DNA of 64,000 nucleotides, taken from assembly GCA_019115125.1 (NCBI GenBank), contig DXEG01000008.1, positions 21,029 through 85,028 on the forward strand. The letters are read 5' to 3'. Below the pieces are notes generated by a model. The model was not told where the DNA came from and made no database searches. It worked only from the letters and a program-made list of their open reading frames with translations. This DNA is from Candidatus Blautia faecipullorum (lineage in GTDB: Bacteria > Bacillota > Clostridia > Lachnospirales > Lachnospiraceae). Position 1 is the stretch's first letter. Each line of letters starts with the position of its first letter. Shown here one piece after another: positions 33,773-42,051 of the stretch. The position numbers and the translations under genes were made by a program.

Positions 33773-35077
33773 ATGTGGATCGCAGATAAGTATATTGATT
33801 ATGTAAAAGAAAAAACCGTGGAAAATCCCGGAGAGAGCTGGGACAAAATGCTCCTTGGCTTCAAGGCCAATAAGCTCCGGGCAAAGCTTCTTCCCAAAAA
33901 AGGAATCTCAAAGGGCTACCAGAGGCTGGAAGCGATGATGATGTCCTTTGTGGCGGATTCCCTGGGCCGTTCCGACAGCTATGTGTGGGGAAATATATTT
34001 TCGCCCTGCGAGATCATTGGCTGCTTCGGGCTCAGCACTCTTTCCATCGAGTGTCTCTCCTGCTATTTCAGCGGGTATCATCTGGAGGATTTTTTTATTG
34101 ATTACGCCCAGAATACAGGGATTGCGCCCACCCTCTGCTCCTACCACAAAACCTTTGTAGGGGCCATTGACAGCGGTTCGGTTCCGGTTCCCAGGTACGC
34201 GGTTACGACATCTCTTTCCTGCGACGGAAATCTGAACACCTTCCGTTACCTGGAGAAAAAGAAGGGAGTGCCGTTTACCTTCCTGGACGTTCCTTACCGG
34301 GATGACGAGGCTTCGGTGGATTATCTGGCAGAGCAGCTAAAGAATTTCGCGGGGGAGCTGGAAGGACAGTTCGGCCGTTCCTTTGATGAGGCGAAGCTGC
34401 GGAAGGCCATCCGTATTGAGAATGAGACCAGAAGAGCGCTGATGGAATTTTTCCGGCTTCAGAGCGAACGGTATTATCCCGGGGAGCTGATCAGTCATCT
34501 GTACATGATGATGGGAATGCATCTTCTGATCGGAACGCAGGAATTTCTGGATCTGATCCGGTTTATGATCGAGGATATCAGGACCTATCCGAAATTTGAG
34601 GGCAAAAAGATCCTGTGGATCCATCTGCTTCCCTTCTATCAGGAAACTCTGCAGAACTATTTTAACAGCAGCCGGGAGTATCAGATCATCGCAAGCGATA
34701 TTATTATGGACTCCATGGAAGAAATGGACGAGACCAGGCCCTTCCACGCCCTGTCCAAAAAGATCATCCGTAATCTGTACAACGGCTCCTATTCTCACAA
34801 GGCGGAGATGGTGGGCTGTCTGGCGGAGACTCTCCGGCCGGACGCTGTGATCCAGTTCTGTCACTGGGGCTGTAAGCAGTCCTCAGGGGGAAGTATCCTT
34901 CTGAAGGAGGAGCTGAAAAAAATGGACATACCCATGCTGATCCTGGACGGAGACGGGATCGACCGGAGGAACAGCCATGACGGACAGATCAAGACGCGGC
35001 TGGAAGCGTTTCTGGAGATGCTGGAATCAGAAGAAAAGAAGGACGTGTCAGAGAGGGAAGAAAGAATCATATGTTAG
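33773..35077 (+). CDS. 2-hydroxyacyl-CoA dehydratase D-component family protein
   Basis: A 434-aa protein of the HgdB/BcrC/DCCP family, iron-sulfur proteins that perform ATP-driven low-potential reductions. Conserved Cys-rich stretches are SPCEIIGCFGLSTLSIECLSC and, late in the protein, FCHWGCKQSSG. Family members include 2-hydroxyacyl-CoA dehydratases, benzoyl-CoA reductase subunits and double-cubane-cluster reductases. No CoA-transferase or acyl-CoA dehydrogenase is nearby, so a CoA substrate is not certain. GGAGG at 33763-33767 sets ATG 33773; the frame is open further upstream through promoter DNA. The 3' end overlaps the next gene by 7 bases. Confidence 0.82.
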   Translation: MWIADKYIDYVKEKTVENPGESWDKMLLGFKANKLRAKLLPKKGISKGYQRLEAMMMSFVADSLGRSDSYVWGNIFSPCEIIGCFGLSTLSIECLSCYFSGYHLEDFFIDYAQNTGIAPTLCSYHKTFVGAIDSGSVPVPRYAVTTSLSCDGNLNTFRYLEKKKGVPFTFLDVPYRDDEASVDYLAEQLKNFAGELEGQFGRSFDEAKLRKAIRIENETRRALMEFFRLQSERYYPGELISHLYMMMGMHLLIGTQEFLDLIRFMIEDIRTYPKFEGKKILWIHLLPFYQETLQNYFNSSREYQIIASDIIMDSMEEMDETRPFHALSKKIIRNLYNGSYSHKAEMVGCLAETLRPDAVIQFCHWGCKQSSGGSILLKEELKKMDIPMLILDGDGIDRRNSHDGQIKTRLEAFLEMLESEEKKDVSEREERIIC

Positions 35078-36738
35078 GATATATCTGTAAGTACGCTCCA
35101 GTGGAAGTGTTTGAATCCATGGGGACAGAAATGAAAAGAATTGAGCCGGATGTGACGAATTTTAACCAGGCGGAGATCCGGATGCACCCGAACATCTGCA
35201 GCTTCGCCAAGGGCGTGCTGGAGGAGATGATGAGCGCGGATTATGAGGGCGTGATCCTGACGACCTGCTGCGACAGCATCCGCCGTCTTTATGACGTCTT
35301 AAAGGAAGAATTTCCGGACAAATTTATTTATATGCTGGATACGCCCAGGATTACCAGGGAGGCGGGAATCCGGCTTTATGAGCAGAGGATCCGCCTGATG
35401 CTCCAGGATTACGAGAAGTTTTCCGGGCAGAAATTCAGCGAAAGCCGTTTCCTCGCGTATCTCAGGGAAAAGCAGGAGGAACAGCAGCTTTCTGTGAAAG
35501 AGGGCGCTCTGAATATCGGCGTCATCGGCGCAAGGGCAAACGACAGCATAAAGAAGATCCTGAAGGAGCGGGACGCCAACGTGGCCTTTGATCTGACCTG
35601 CACCGGCCTCGGCAGGAAGCTCCTTGTGGAAGAGGAAAATGTAATGGAAGGCTACGCCCGGGGACTTTTGAGCCAGTTTCCATGTATGAGGATGGAGCAG
35701 GCATCCAACCGGGACGAGCTGATCCGGCGCTTCGCGGGAAGCGCGGACGGCGTGATCTACCATACGGTACAGTTCTGTGATAATTATGCCTACGAATACG
35801 CGTGGCTGAAAAACTGGCTGGACCGCCCCATGCTTTTGCTTGAAACAGATTATACCCGGCAGAGTGAAGGACAGGTGAGGACCAGGATCGAGGCTTTTCT
35901 GGAGTCTCTGTCTGTCTCCAGGCCCAGGCCGGAAAAGAAAAGGAGAGAAGACGGAAAAATGTATGTAATGGGAATAGACAGCGGCTCTACATCCACCAAC
36001 GCGGTGATCATGGATCAGGACAAAAAGATAACGGCCTTTTCCGTGGTGCGCACAGGAGCGAAATCCGGCGTCAGCGCGGACAGAGCGCTGAAAGAGGTTC
36101 TTGAAAAAGCCGGACTTTCCAGGGAGGATATTTCCTGGATCGTTTCTACCGGATACGGCCGCGTGAGCATCGCTTTTGCGGACGAGAATGTAACGGAGAT
36201 AAGCTGCCACGGAAAAGGAGCCCATTATTTTAACCCGGAGATCCGTACGATCCTGGATATCGGAGGCCAGGACAGCAAGGCCATTCATCTTAATGAAAAC
36301 GGAGAGGTTAAGGATTTTGTCATGAATGATAAATGCGCGGCGGGAACAGGACGTTTCCTGGAAATGATCGCCCGCACCCTGGAGGTCAGCCTGGACGAGC
36401 TGGGAGCCATTGCCCTCACCTCAAAGGAAAAGATCGAGATTACCAGTATGTGCTCTGTCTTTGCGGAATCCGAGGTGATCTCCCTTATTGCCAATAATAA
36501 GGAAAAGGCGGACATTGCCGACGGCGTCTGCCATGCCATTTCCAATAAGGCCTTCGGCCTTCTCAGAAGAGTAGGACTGGAGCCGGGCTTTATGATGACA
36601 GGAGGCGTGGCGAAAAATCCCGGCGTGGTAAGAGCTGTGGAAGAAAAGCTGGGCGAAAGCCTTTACATCTGCCAGGAGCCGGAAATTGTAGGCGCCACGG
36701 GAGCGGCGCTGTACGCCCTGGAAAAATACGGGATCTGA
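35071..36738 (+). CDS. Fusion of a dehydratase-family subunit with its ATPase activator
   Basis: A 555-aa protein. Residues 1 to about 285 form a second HgdB-like domain (ILTTCCDSIRRLYDVL, VIGARANDS). From about residue 290 a complete BadF/BadG/BcrA/HgdC ATPase follows: phosphate motif GIDSGSTSTNAV, DIGGQDSKAI, and the two Cys-containing motifs NDKCAAGTGRF and SMCSVFAESEV that hold the bridging 4Fe-4S cluster. The activator is usually a separate homodimer that docks on the dehydratase; covalent fusion to one subunit is unusual. The upstream 434-aa protein is the likely partner subunit. Confidence 0.87.
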   Translation: MLGYICKYAPVEVFESMGTEMKRIEPDVTNFNQAEIRMHPNICSFAKGVLEEMMSADYEGVILTTCCDSIRRLYDVLKEEFPDKFIYMLDTPRITREAGIRLYEQRIRLMLQDYEKFSGQKFSESRFLAYLREKQEEQQLSVKEGALNIGVIGARANDSIKKILKERDANVAFDLTCTGLGRKLLVEEENVMEGYARGLLSQFPCMRMEQASNRDELIRRFAGSADGVIYHTVQFCDNYAYEYAWLKNWLDRPMLLLETDYTRQSEGQVRTRIEAFLESLSVSRPRPEKKRREDGKMYVMGIDSGSTSTNAVIMDQDKKITAFSVVRTGAKSGVSADRALKEVLEKAGLSREDISWIVSTGYGRVSIAFADENVTEISCHGKGAHYFNPEIRTILDIGGQDSKAIHLNENGEVKDFVMNDKCAAGTGRFLEMIARTLEVSLDELGAIALTSKEKIEITSMCSVFAESEVISLIANNKEKADIADGVCHAISNKAFGLLRRVGLEPGFMMTGGVAKNPGVVRAVEEKLGESLYICQEPEIVGATGAALYALEKYGI

Positions 36739-36749
36739 CAAAAGCGCTC

Positions 36750-37652
36750 TTATCCGCTGGCGTCCCGGTACTGGCCGGGCGTCATTCCCATGGTTTTTTT
36801 GAATACCTTAACGTAGTAGCTGAGGCTTTCAAAGCCGGATTGAAGAGCCGCGTCAGAGATACTGTATTTCCGGTCCTCCAAAAGGGAAAGGGACTGTTCT
36901 ACCCGGTAGGCGCTGACATATTCCGTGAAGGAGCGGCCGAACTGCTTCTTGAAATATCTGCTGAAATATTTCGGAGACAGATGCATGGCGGCGGCGATCT
37001 CATCCAAAAGGATTTTTTCCTGATAATGTTCCTGGATGTAGGAAACAATTTCCTTGATCTGGGCCGCCTGTCCTCTGGATATCTGCCGGGACCGCTGAGA
37101 TTCCGGCAGAAAAAGCTCTCTCCGGTACATATCCATCAGCATGGAAAGAAGAGAAATCTTTGTTTCCAACTGATAGCAGGCAGGCTGCCGGTCATTGGCG
37201 GATAGAATATCCAGCAGAGTTTTCTGGAGTCCGGCGGCTGCCGGATGTTTTTTTTCCAGCTTTTCAGGAAATTTTAGCTTTCCTGAAAGCAAAGGAGCCA
37301 GATAGTGGCTCTGTGCGTAGTCGTACACCTGGAAGGCCAGGAAGGTCAGGTCAAAGACAACGGCGCTGTAGACGGTATTTTTTCCCGGCTGGGCGTACAT
37401 CGTATGCAGAAAGCCGGAATTGACGAAAAAGAGATCGCCGGGCCGTCCGGTGTATTCTCTCCCCTCGATGGTAAGCGCCAGTTCTCCGCCTTCAATGATC
37501 AGAATTTCCAGCTCCGGATGCCAGTGGTAGGATACGCAGAGCTGTGGCTGATTTTTTTCCTCCAGGTTAAAATGAAAACGGTAGGTTTTTAAGGGATACA
37601 GATAACCGCCGTGCTCCGTCTGTTCCCTGTATTTTATTCTTAGATCATTCAT
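36750..37652 (-). CDS. AraC-family regulator with cupin sensor domain
   Basis: A 300-aa regulator. The N-terminal cupin region includes SYHWHPELEILIIEGGE and GRPGDLFFVNSGFLH. The C-terminal double helix-turn-helix includes LLDEIAAAMHLSPKYFSRYF and the ending GFESLSYYVKVFKKTMGMTP. It has the layout of sugar-responsive AraC activators. The frame continues 52 residues upstream, but AAAGGA and domain limits point to ATG 37652. Divergent from the alpha-glucosidase gene, which is the probable target. Confidence 0.9.
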   Translation of the reverse strand: MNDLRIKYREQTEHGGYLYPLKTYRFHFNLEEKNQPQLCVSYHWHPELEILIIEGGELALTIEGREYTGRPGDLFFVNSGFLHTMYAQPGKNTVYSAVVFDLTFLAFQVYDYAQSHYLAPLLSGKLKFPEKLEKKHPAAAGLQKTLLDILSANDRQPACYQLETKISLLSMLMDMYRRELFLPESQRSRQISRGQAAQIKEIVSYIQEHYQEKILLDEIAAAMHLSPKYFSRYFKKQFGRSFTEYVSAYRVEQSLSLLEDRKYSISDAALQSGFESLSYYVKVFKKTMGMTPGQYRDASG

Positions 37653-37775
37653 AAATATCCTTTCCCGGCAATGCTGTTTTCCGGAGAACGGCCATATCTG
37701 AGGTCCCCCTGGCGTGCATGGAGACAATGATTCCCTAAAAAGTAGAAATTTTACAAAAATATATAGATATAATAA

Positions 37776-37804
37776 AAGACAAATGGTTTCTATGACACTA
37801 TAAT
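37776..37804 (+). promoter_or_regulatory. Candidate promoter of the alpha-glucosidase gene
   Basis: AAGACA (37776-37781), a 17-base spacer and TATAAT (37799-37804). The weak -35 fits dependence on the divergent AraC-family activator. Confidence 0.45.
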
Positions 37805-37871
37805 ACAACTATGCTTCAAAGAACTCAAGCGAAAGATATGGGGCAAAAAAATTGGACTGGAGTGTATTGAG

Positions 37872-39548
37872 ATGAAAAAACAGTGGTGGCATGATAAAGT
37901 AGCGTATCAGATCTATCCAAAAAGCTTTTACGATTCCAACGGGGACGGCATCGGAGACCTTCCGGGAATTATTTCAAAGCTGGATTACCTGAAAGAGCTG
38001 GGAGTGGATATTGTCTGGCTGTCTCCTATTTATAAATCTCCTCTGGCGGACGAGGGATACGATATCGCGGATTACTACAGCATCGATCCCCGGTTCGGGA
38101 CTATGGAGGATATGGAACGGCTGATCGCGGAGGCGAAAAAGCGTGATATGTACATTCTTATGGATCTTGTAGTCAATCACTGCTCGGACGAGCACGAGTG
38201 GTTTCAGAAGGCGGTTCAGGATCCTGAGGGAGAATACGGGAATTTCTTTTATATCGAGGACAAAAAAGAGGGAGAGCTTCCCTGCAACTGGCGAAGCTAT
38301 TTCGGCGGCCCGGTGTGGGAAACCCTTCCGGGACGTCCTGATAAGCAGTACCTTCATGTATTCCACAAAAAGCAGCCGGATCTGAACTGGGAAAATCCGA
38401 AGGTCCGTCAGGAGGTATATAAAAATATCAACTGGTGGCTGGAGAAGGGGCTGGGCGGATTCCGCATCGACGCGATCATCAACATTAAGAAAAAGCTTCC
38501 GTTCTCTGATTATCCCGTGGACAGAGAAGACGGTCTTTCTTCTATAGACAACATGCTTGCGGAGGCAAAGGGCGTGGGAGAGTTCCTGGGAGAAATGGCG
38601 GAGCAAACCTTCCATCCCCACAACGCCTTTACCGTAGGCGAGGTGTTCAATGAGAAAAAAGAAGAGATCGCGGACTTTATCGGGGAAAACGGCTACTTTT
38701 CCACCATGTTCGACTTTGCGGAGACTGTTTACGGCAAAAGCGGCAAGGGCTGGTACGACAGCAAGGCGTACCTGACACCTGAGGAATATAAGGCCTGTAT
38801 TTTTGGCACCCAGGAAAAGATCGGAGATATCGGAATGATCTCCAATATCATAGAAAACCACGACGAGCCCAGGGGCGTCAGCCATTATATCCTGCCGGAG
38901 GATCTCTGCGAAGAGTCCAAGAAGCTTCTTGGCGGCGTCTGCTTTATGCTCCGGGGCCTGCCCTTTATCTATCAGGGACAGGAAATCGGCATGGAGAATA
39001 CCGTATTCCAAAGCATCCGTGACGTGGACGACGTAAGCACTCTGGACGAGTACCAGGTGGCTCTTGACGCCGGCCTCAGCGAGGAGGAGGCTCTGAAACG
39101 GGTGGCTGTTTTTTCCCGGGATAACGCCCGTACTCCAATGCAGTGGAACAGCACGGAAAACGGTGGATTCACGAAAGGCACGCCCTGGCTGCGGGTCAAT
39201 CCCAATTACCGACGCATCAATGTAGAAGCCCAGGAGAAGGATGAAAATTCTGTTCTCGCCTTTTACAAGAAGCTGACCGCTCTGAGAAAGTCAGAGGAGT
39301 ATAAAGAGACGGTGGTTTACGGGAAGCTGACTCCTTTTATGGAGGAGGAAAAAAATCTCATCGGATTTTTCAGGGAAGGAGAGAAACGTCTCCTGGTTCT
39401 GGCAAACTTCCAGAAAGAACCGAGAAATATCGCGGTTCCGGGCAGGATGGAGAAGGTGCTGCTGAACAATCTGGACGCCTTTGAAATGAACGGGGAAAGT
39501 CTCCTTTTGGAAGCATACCAGTTTGTGGTGGTCGAAATGAAACCGTGA
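37872..39548 (+). CDS. GH13 alpha-glucosidase (oligo-1,6-glucosidase type)
   Basis: A 558-aa cytoplasmic GH13 enzyme, no signal peptide. Conserved regions: DLVVNH at 98-103, GFRIDA with nucleophile Asp200, GEVFNE with acid/base Glu257, and ENHDEPR with Asp331. The start WWHDKVAYQIYPKSFYDSNGDG is typical of oligo-1,6-glucosidases, trehalose-6-phosphate hydrolases and sucrose isomerases. It releases glucose from short alpha-glucosides. The exact linkage is unknown. ATG 37872 has GGAG at 37859 only loosely spaced. Confidence 0.9.
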   Translation: MKKQWWHDKVAYQIYPKSFYDSNGDGIGDLPGIISKLDYLKELGVDIVWLSPIYKSPLADEGYDIADYYSIDPRFGTMEDMERLIAEAKKRDMYILMDLVVNHCSDEHEWFQKAVQDPEGEYGNFFYIEDKKEGELPCNWRSYFGGPVWETLPGRPDKQYLHVFHKKQPDLNWENPKVRQEVYKNINWWLEKGLGGFRIDAIINIKKKLPFSDYPVDREDGLSSIDNMLAEAKGVGEFLGEMAEQTFHPHNAFTVGEVFNEKKEEIADFIGENGYFSTMFDFAETVYGKSGKGWYDSKAYLTPEEYKACIFGTQEKIGDIGMISNIIENHDEPRGVSHYILPEDLCEESKKLLGGVCFMLRGLPFIYQGQEIGMENTVFQSIRDVDDVSTLDEYQVALDAGLSEEEALKRVAVFSRDNARTPMQWNSTENGGFTKGTPWLRVNPNYRRINVEAQEKDENSVLAFYKKLTALRKSEEYKETVVYGKLTPFMEEEKNLIGFFREGEKRLLVLANFQKEPRNIAVPGRMEKVLLNNLDAFEMNGESLLLEAYQFVVVEMKP

Positions 39549-39662
39549 CACCCGCATTCTGTTGACAGGAAAAGTGAAACCGAAGAGGCATGTTTGCTGC
39601 TACCCGCAAAACCTTTTCTATAATTGTGAAGAAAATATGAATGAGCCGCCGGAATTGTTTAC

Positions 39663-39691
39663 TTGTTTTTTCACCAAAGGAGAACTATAAT
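39663..39691 (+). promoter_or_regulatory. Candidate promoter of the NUDIX gene
   Basis: TTGTTT (39663-39668), 17 bases, TATAAT (39686-39691). It lies in the 212-base gap 39549-39760, which otherwise shows no coding signal. Confidence 0.5.
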
Positions 39692-39760
39692 GAAATTATA
39701 AAGCGGATGAGTATGTGTCTGTACAAATGAACGGAGAAGCCGTCTTTTGGAGGAAAAAAC

Positions 39761-40222
39761 ATGTATAGGATTTTCGGACGAAGGGAGAAAGGGAAGTACT
39801 ATAACAGAGAAGGGGCATATTTGATCGCGTTTTCAGGGAACCGGACCGCTGTGGTCCGCACCCCCAGGGGATATTTTCTTCTGGGAGGCGGGATCCAGGG
39901 AAATGAAAGCGATGTGGAATGTATAAAAAGAGAGTGTCTGGAGGAGTGCGGATATACCTGTACGCCCTGCGCGATGATCGCAGGGGCGGAGACTTATTGT
40001 ATCCATGAGACTAAGGGATTGTATCATCCCATTCAGCGGTATTATTACGGGACGCTGGACAGCAAGGTACAGTGCCCGGTGGAGAAGGATCACGAATTTC
40101 TCTGGGTGGAGTACGAGGATATCCGGGGAAAAATGTTCTCAGAAATGCAGAACTGGGCGCTGGATCAGTGCCGTGCCATGGAGCGGGAGGGCAGATTCGG
40201 ACTTCAGGATGAACGGAAATAA
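39761..40222 (+). CDS. NUDIX hydrolase
   Basis: A 153-aa NUDIX protein. The box reads GGIQGNESDVECIKRECLEE and continues CG, matching GX5EX7REUXEEXGU, with the metal-binding Glu residues intact. These enzymes hydrolyse nucleoside diphosphates linked to another group. The substrate (oxidised dNTPs, ADP-ribose, NDP-sugars) cannot be told. TTGGAGG precedes ATG 39761. Single gene between its own promoter and a strong terminator. Confidence 0.88.
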   Translation: MYRIFGRREKGKYYNREGAYLIAFSGNRTAVVRTPRGYFLLGGGIQGNESDVECIKRECLEECGYTCTPCAMIAGAETYCIHETKGLYHPIQRYYYGTLDSKVQCPVEKDHEFLWVEYEDIRGKMFSEMQNWALDQCRAMEREGRFGLQDERK

Positions 40223-40240
40223 GGACAGTTCCTCAGAACA

Positions 40241-40284
40241 AAAAAGGAAAGACGCATTGATAACCGAATGCGTCTTTCCTTTTT
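40241..40284. terminator. Bidirectional intrinsic terminator
   Basis: A perfect 18-bp stem AAAAAGGAAAGACGCATT/AATGCGTCTTTCCTTTTT (40241-40258, 40267-40284) with an 8-base loop, between convergent NUDIX and ABC exporter genes. Confidence 0.92.
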
Positions 40285-40293
40285 TATAGGATA

Positions 40294-42051
40294 TCACTCG
40301 CTGACCTTTACAAACTGGCTGTTATAAAGATTCTCATAGAATCCGCCCTTTTTCATCAGCTCGTCATGTGTCCCCTGTTCAATGATGCTGCCGTCCTTCA
40401 TGACCAGAATCTCATCGGCGTTGCGGATCGTGGAGAGCCGGTGGGCGACGATGAAGCTTGTGCGTCCCCGCATCATCTGGTCGAAGGCCTCCTGGATCAT
40501 CATTTCCGTTCGGGTATCAATGCTGGAGGTAGCCTCGTCCAGTATCAGCATAGGGGGCAGACAGAGCATGACCCGGGTAATACAGAGAAGCTGTTTCTGT
40601 CCCTGGCTGAGGCTGTCCTCTTTGAGAGGCGTATCCAGTCCTTTGGGAAGACGGCGGATGAATTCCCAGCTATGGGATTTTTTCGCGGCCTCAATGATCT
40701 CCTCCTCGGAAGCTTCCGGCTTGCCGATACAGATGTTTTCACGGACAGTTCCGTTTTTGATCCAGGTATCCTGAAGTACCATTCCGAAGCTCCTGCGGAG
40801 AGCATGACGGGACAGATTTTTAACAGGCTGTCCATCTACGGAAATCGTACCGCTGTTTACGTCGTAGAACCGCATCAGCAGATTGATGAAGGTGGTTTTT
40901 CCGCAGCCGGTAGGCCCTACAATGGCGATCCGTTTTCCGGGAGCGGCCTGGAGATTGAAATGCTCGATCAGCTTTTTGCCGGGCGTATAGCTGAAGCTTA
41001 CGTCTGAGATGTCTACCTTTCCCTTTACATCCGCGAGCGTGCCCGGGGCGTCGGGGCTTTCCGGGGCTTCCTCCAGAAGGTCGAAAATTCTTGCCGCGCA
41101 GGCGAGGGCGTTCTGGAGCTCTGTGATCACAGAGCTGATATCGTTAAAGGGCTTCATGTACTGGTTGGCGTAGGAGAGGAGAACAGAAAGGCCTCCTACG
41201 GTCAGATACCCTCCGGGGATCAGGAAAGCGCCTGCCAGAGCCACCGCCGCATAGATCACGTTGTTTACAAACCGTGTGGACGGGTTAGTGAGACTGCTGA
41301 AAAAGACTGCCTTCTGACTGTACTCCTTCAGTTCCTCATTGACCTGGGCAAAACGCCGGGAGGATTTCTCCTGGTAGCCGAAGGCCTGTACGATCTTCTG
41401 GTTTCCGATCATCTCCTCGATCAGAGCGGTCTGACGTCCCCGGGCCTCGCTCTGCTTCCGGAACATCTGGAAGGAGCGGGAAGAGATAAATTTTGCCACA
41501 AAGAAGCTTAAAGGCGTCAGCACGATCACCAGAAGCGTGATCCACAGGTTTTTGGACAGCATGAAAACAAGGGTGCCGATAATAGTCACAATGCCGGAAA
41601 AAAGCTGTGTGAAGCCAAGAAGGAGCCCGTCCGACAGAATATCGGTATCCGCGATCACCCGGCTGATGATATCTCCGGTGCTGTGCCGGTCCAGGTAGGA
41701 AAGGGGAAGCGCCTGGATATGGCGGATGGCTTTTGCCCGGATATCCTGTACGGTACGGTAGGTCATGCGGTTGTTGATGATATTCATGATCCAGGTAGCC
41801 GCGCCGGAGAGAAAAACCATCACCAGGATCCTGGAGAGATAATACCACATCTGCTGAAAATCCACATGGCCCGCGTCAATGATCTGGTCGATGGCGTTTC
41901 CGAAAAGAATCGGCACATAGAGCTGCAGGATTACGGAAAAGGAGGCCAGCACAATGCTGAGGATCAGAAGAAAACGGTATCTTCCGATGAAGCGGAGAAC
42001 CTTCCATAATATTTCCATATTATTGCCTGTTGTTTTTTTGTCGGAACTCAT
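40294..42051 (-). CDS. Heterodimeric ABC exporter, catalytic half
   Basis: A 585-aa ABC exporter half: six-helix membrane domain, then an ATPase domain with Walker A GPTGCGKTT, signature LSQGQKQ and Walker B LILDEATSSID with the catalytic Glu. The signature departs from LSGGQ, as expected for the half that pairs with a degenerate partner. Likely drug or lipid export. ATG 42051 overlaps the partner's stop by 4 bases. Confidence 0.9.
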   Translation of the reverse strand: MSSDKKTTGNNMEILWKVLRFIGRYRFLLILSIVLASFSVILQLYVPILFGNAIDQIIDAGHVDFQQMWYYLSRILVMVFLSGAATWIMNIINNRMTYRTVQDIRAKAIRHIQALPLSYLDRHSTGDIISRVIADTDILSDGLLLGFTQLFSGIVTIIGTLVFMLSKNLWITLLVIVLTPLSFFVAKFISSRSFQMFRKQSEARGRQTALIEEMIGNQKIVQAFGYQEKSSRRFAQVNEELKEYSQKAVFFSSLTNPSTRFVNNVIYAAVALAGAFLIPGGYLTVGGLSVLLSYANQYMKPFNDISSVITELQNALACAARIFDLLEEAPESPDAPGTLADVKGKVDISDVSFSYTPGKKLIEHFNLQAAPGKRIAIVGPTGCGKTTFINLLMRFYDVNSGTISVDGQPVKNLSRHALRRSFGMVLQDTWIKNGTVRENICIGKPEASEEEIIEAAKKSHSWEFIRRLPKGLDTPLKEDSLSQGQKQLLCITRVMLCLPPMLILDEATSSIDTRTEMMIQEAFDQMMRGRTSFIVAHRLSTIRNADEILVMKDGSIIEQGTHDELMKKGGFYENLYNSQFVKVSE

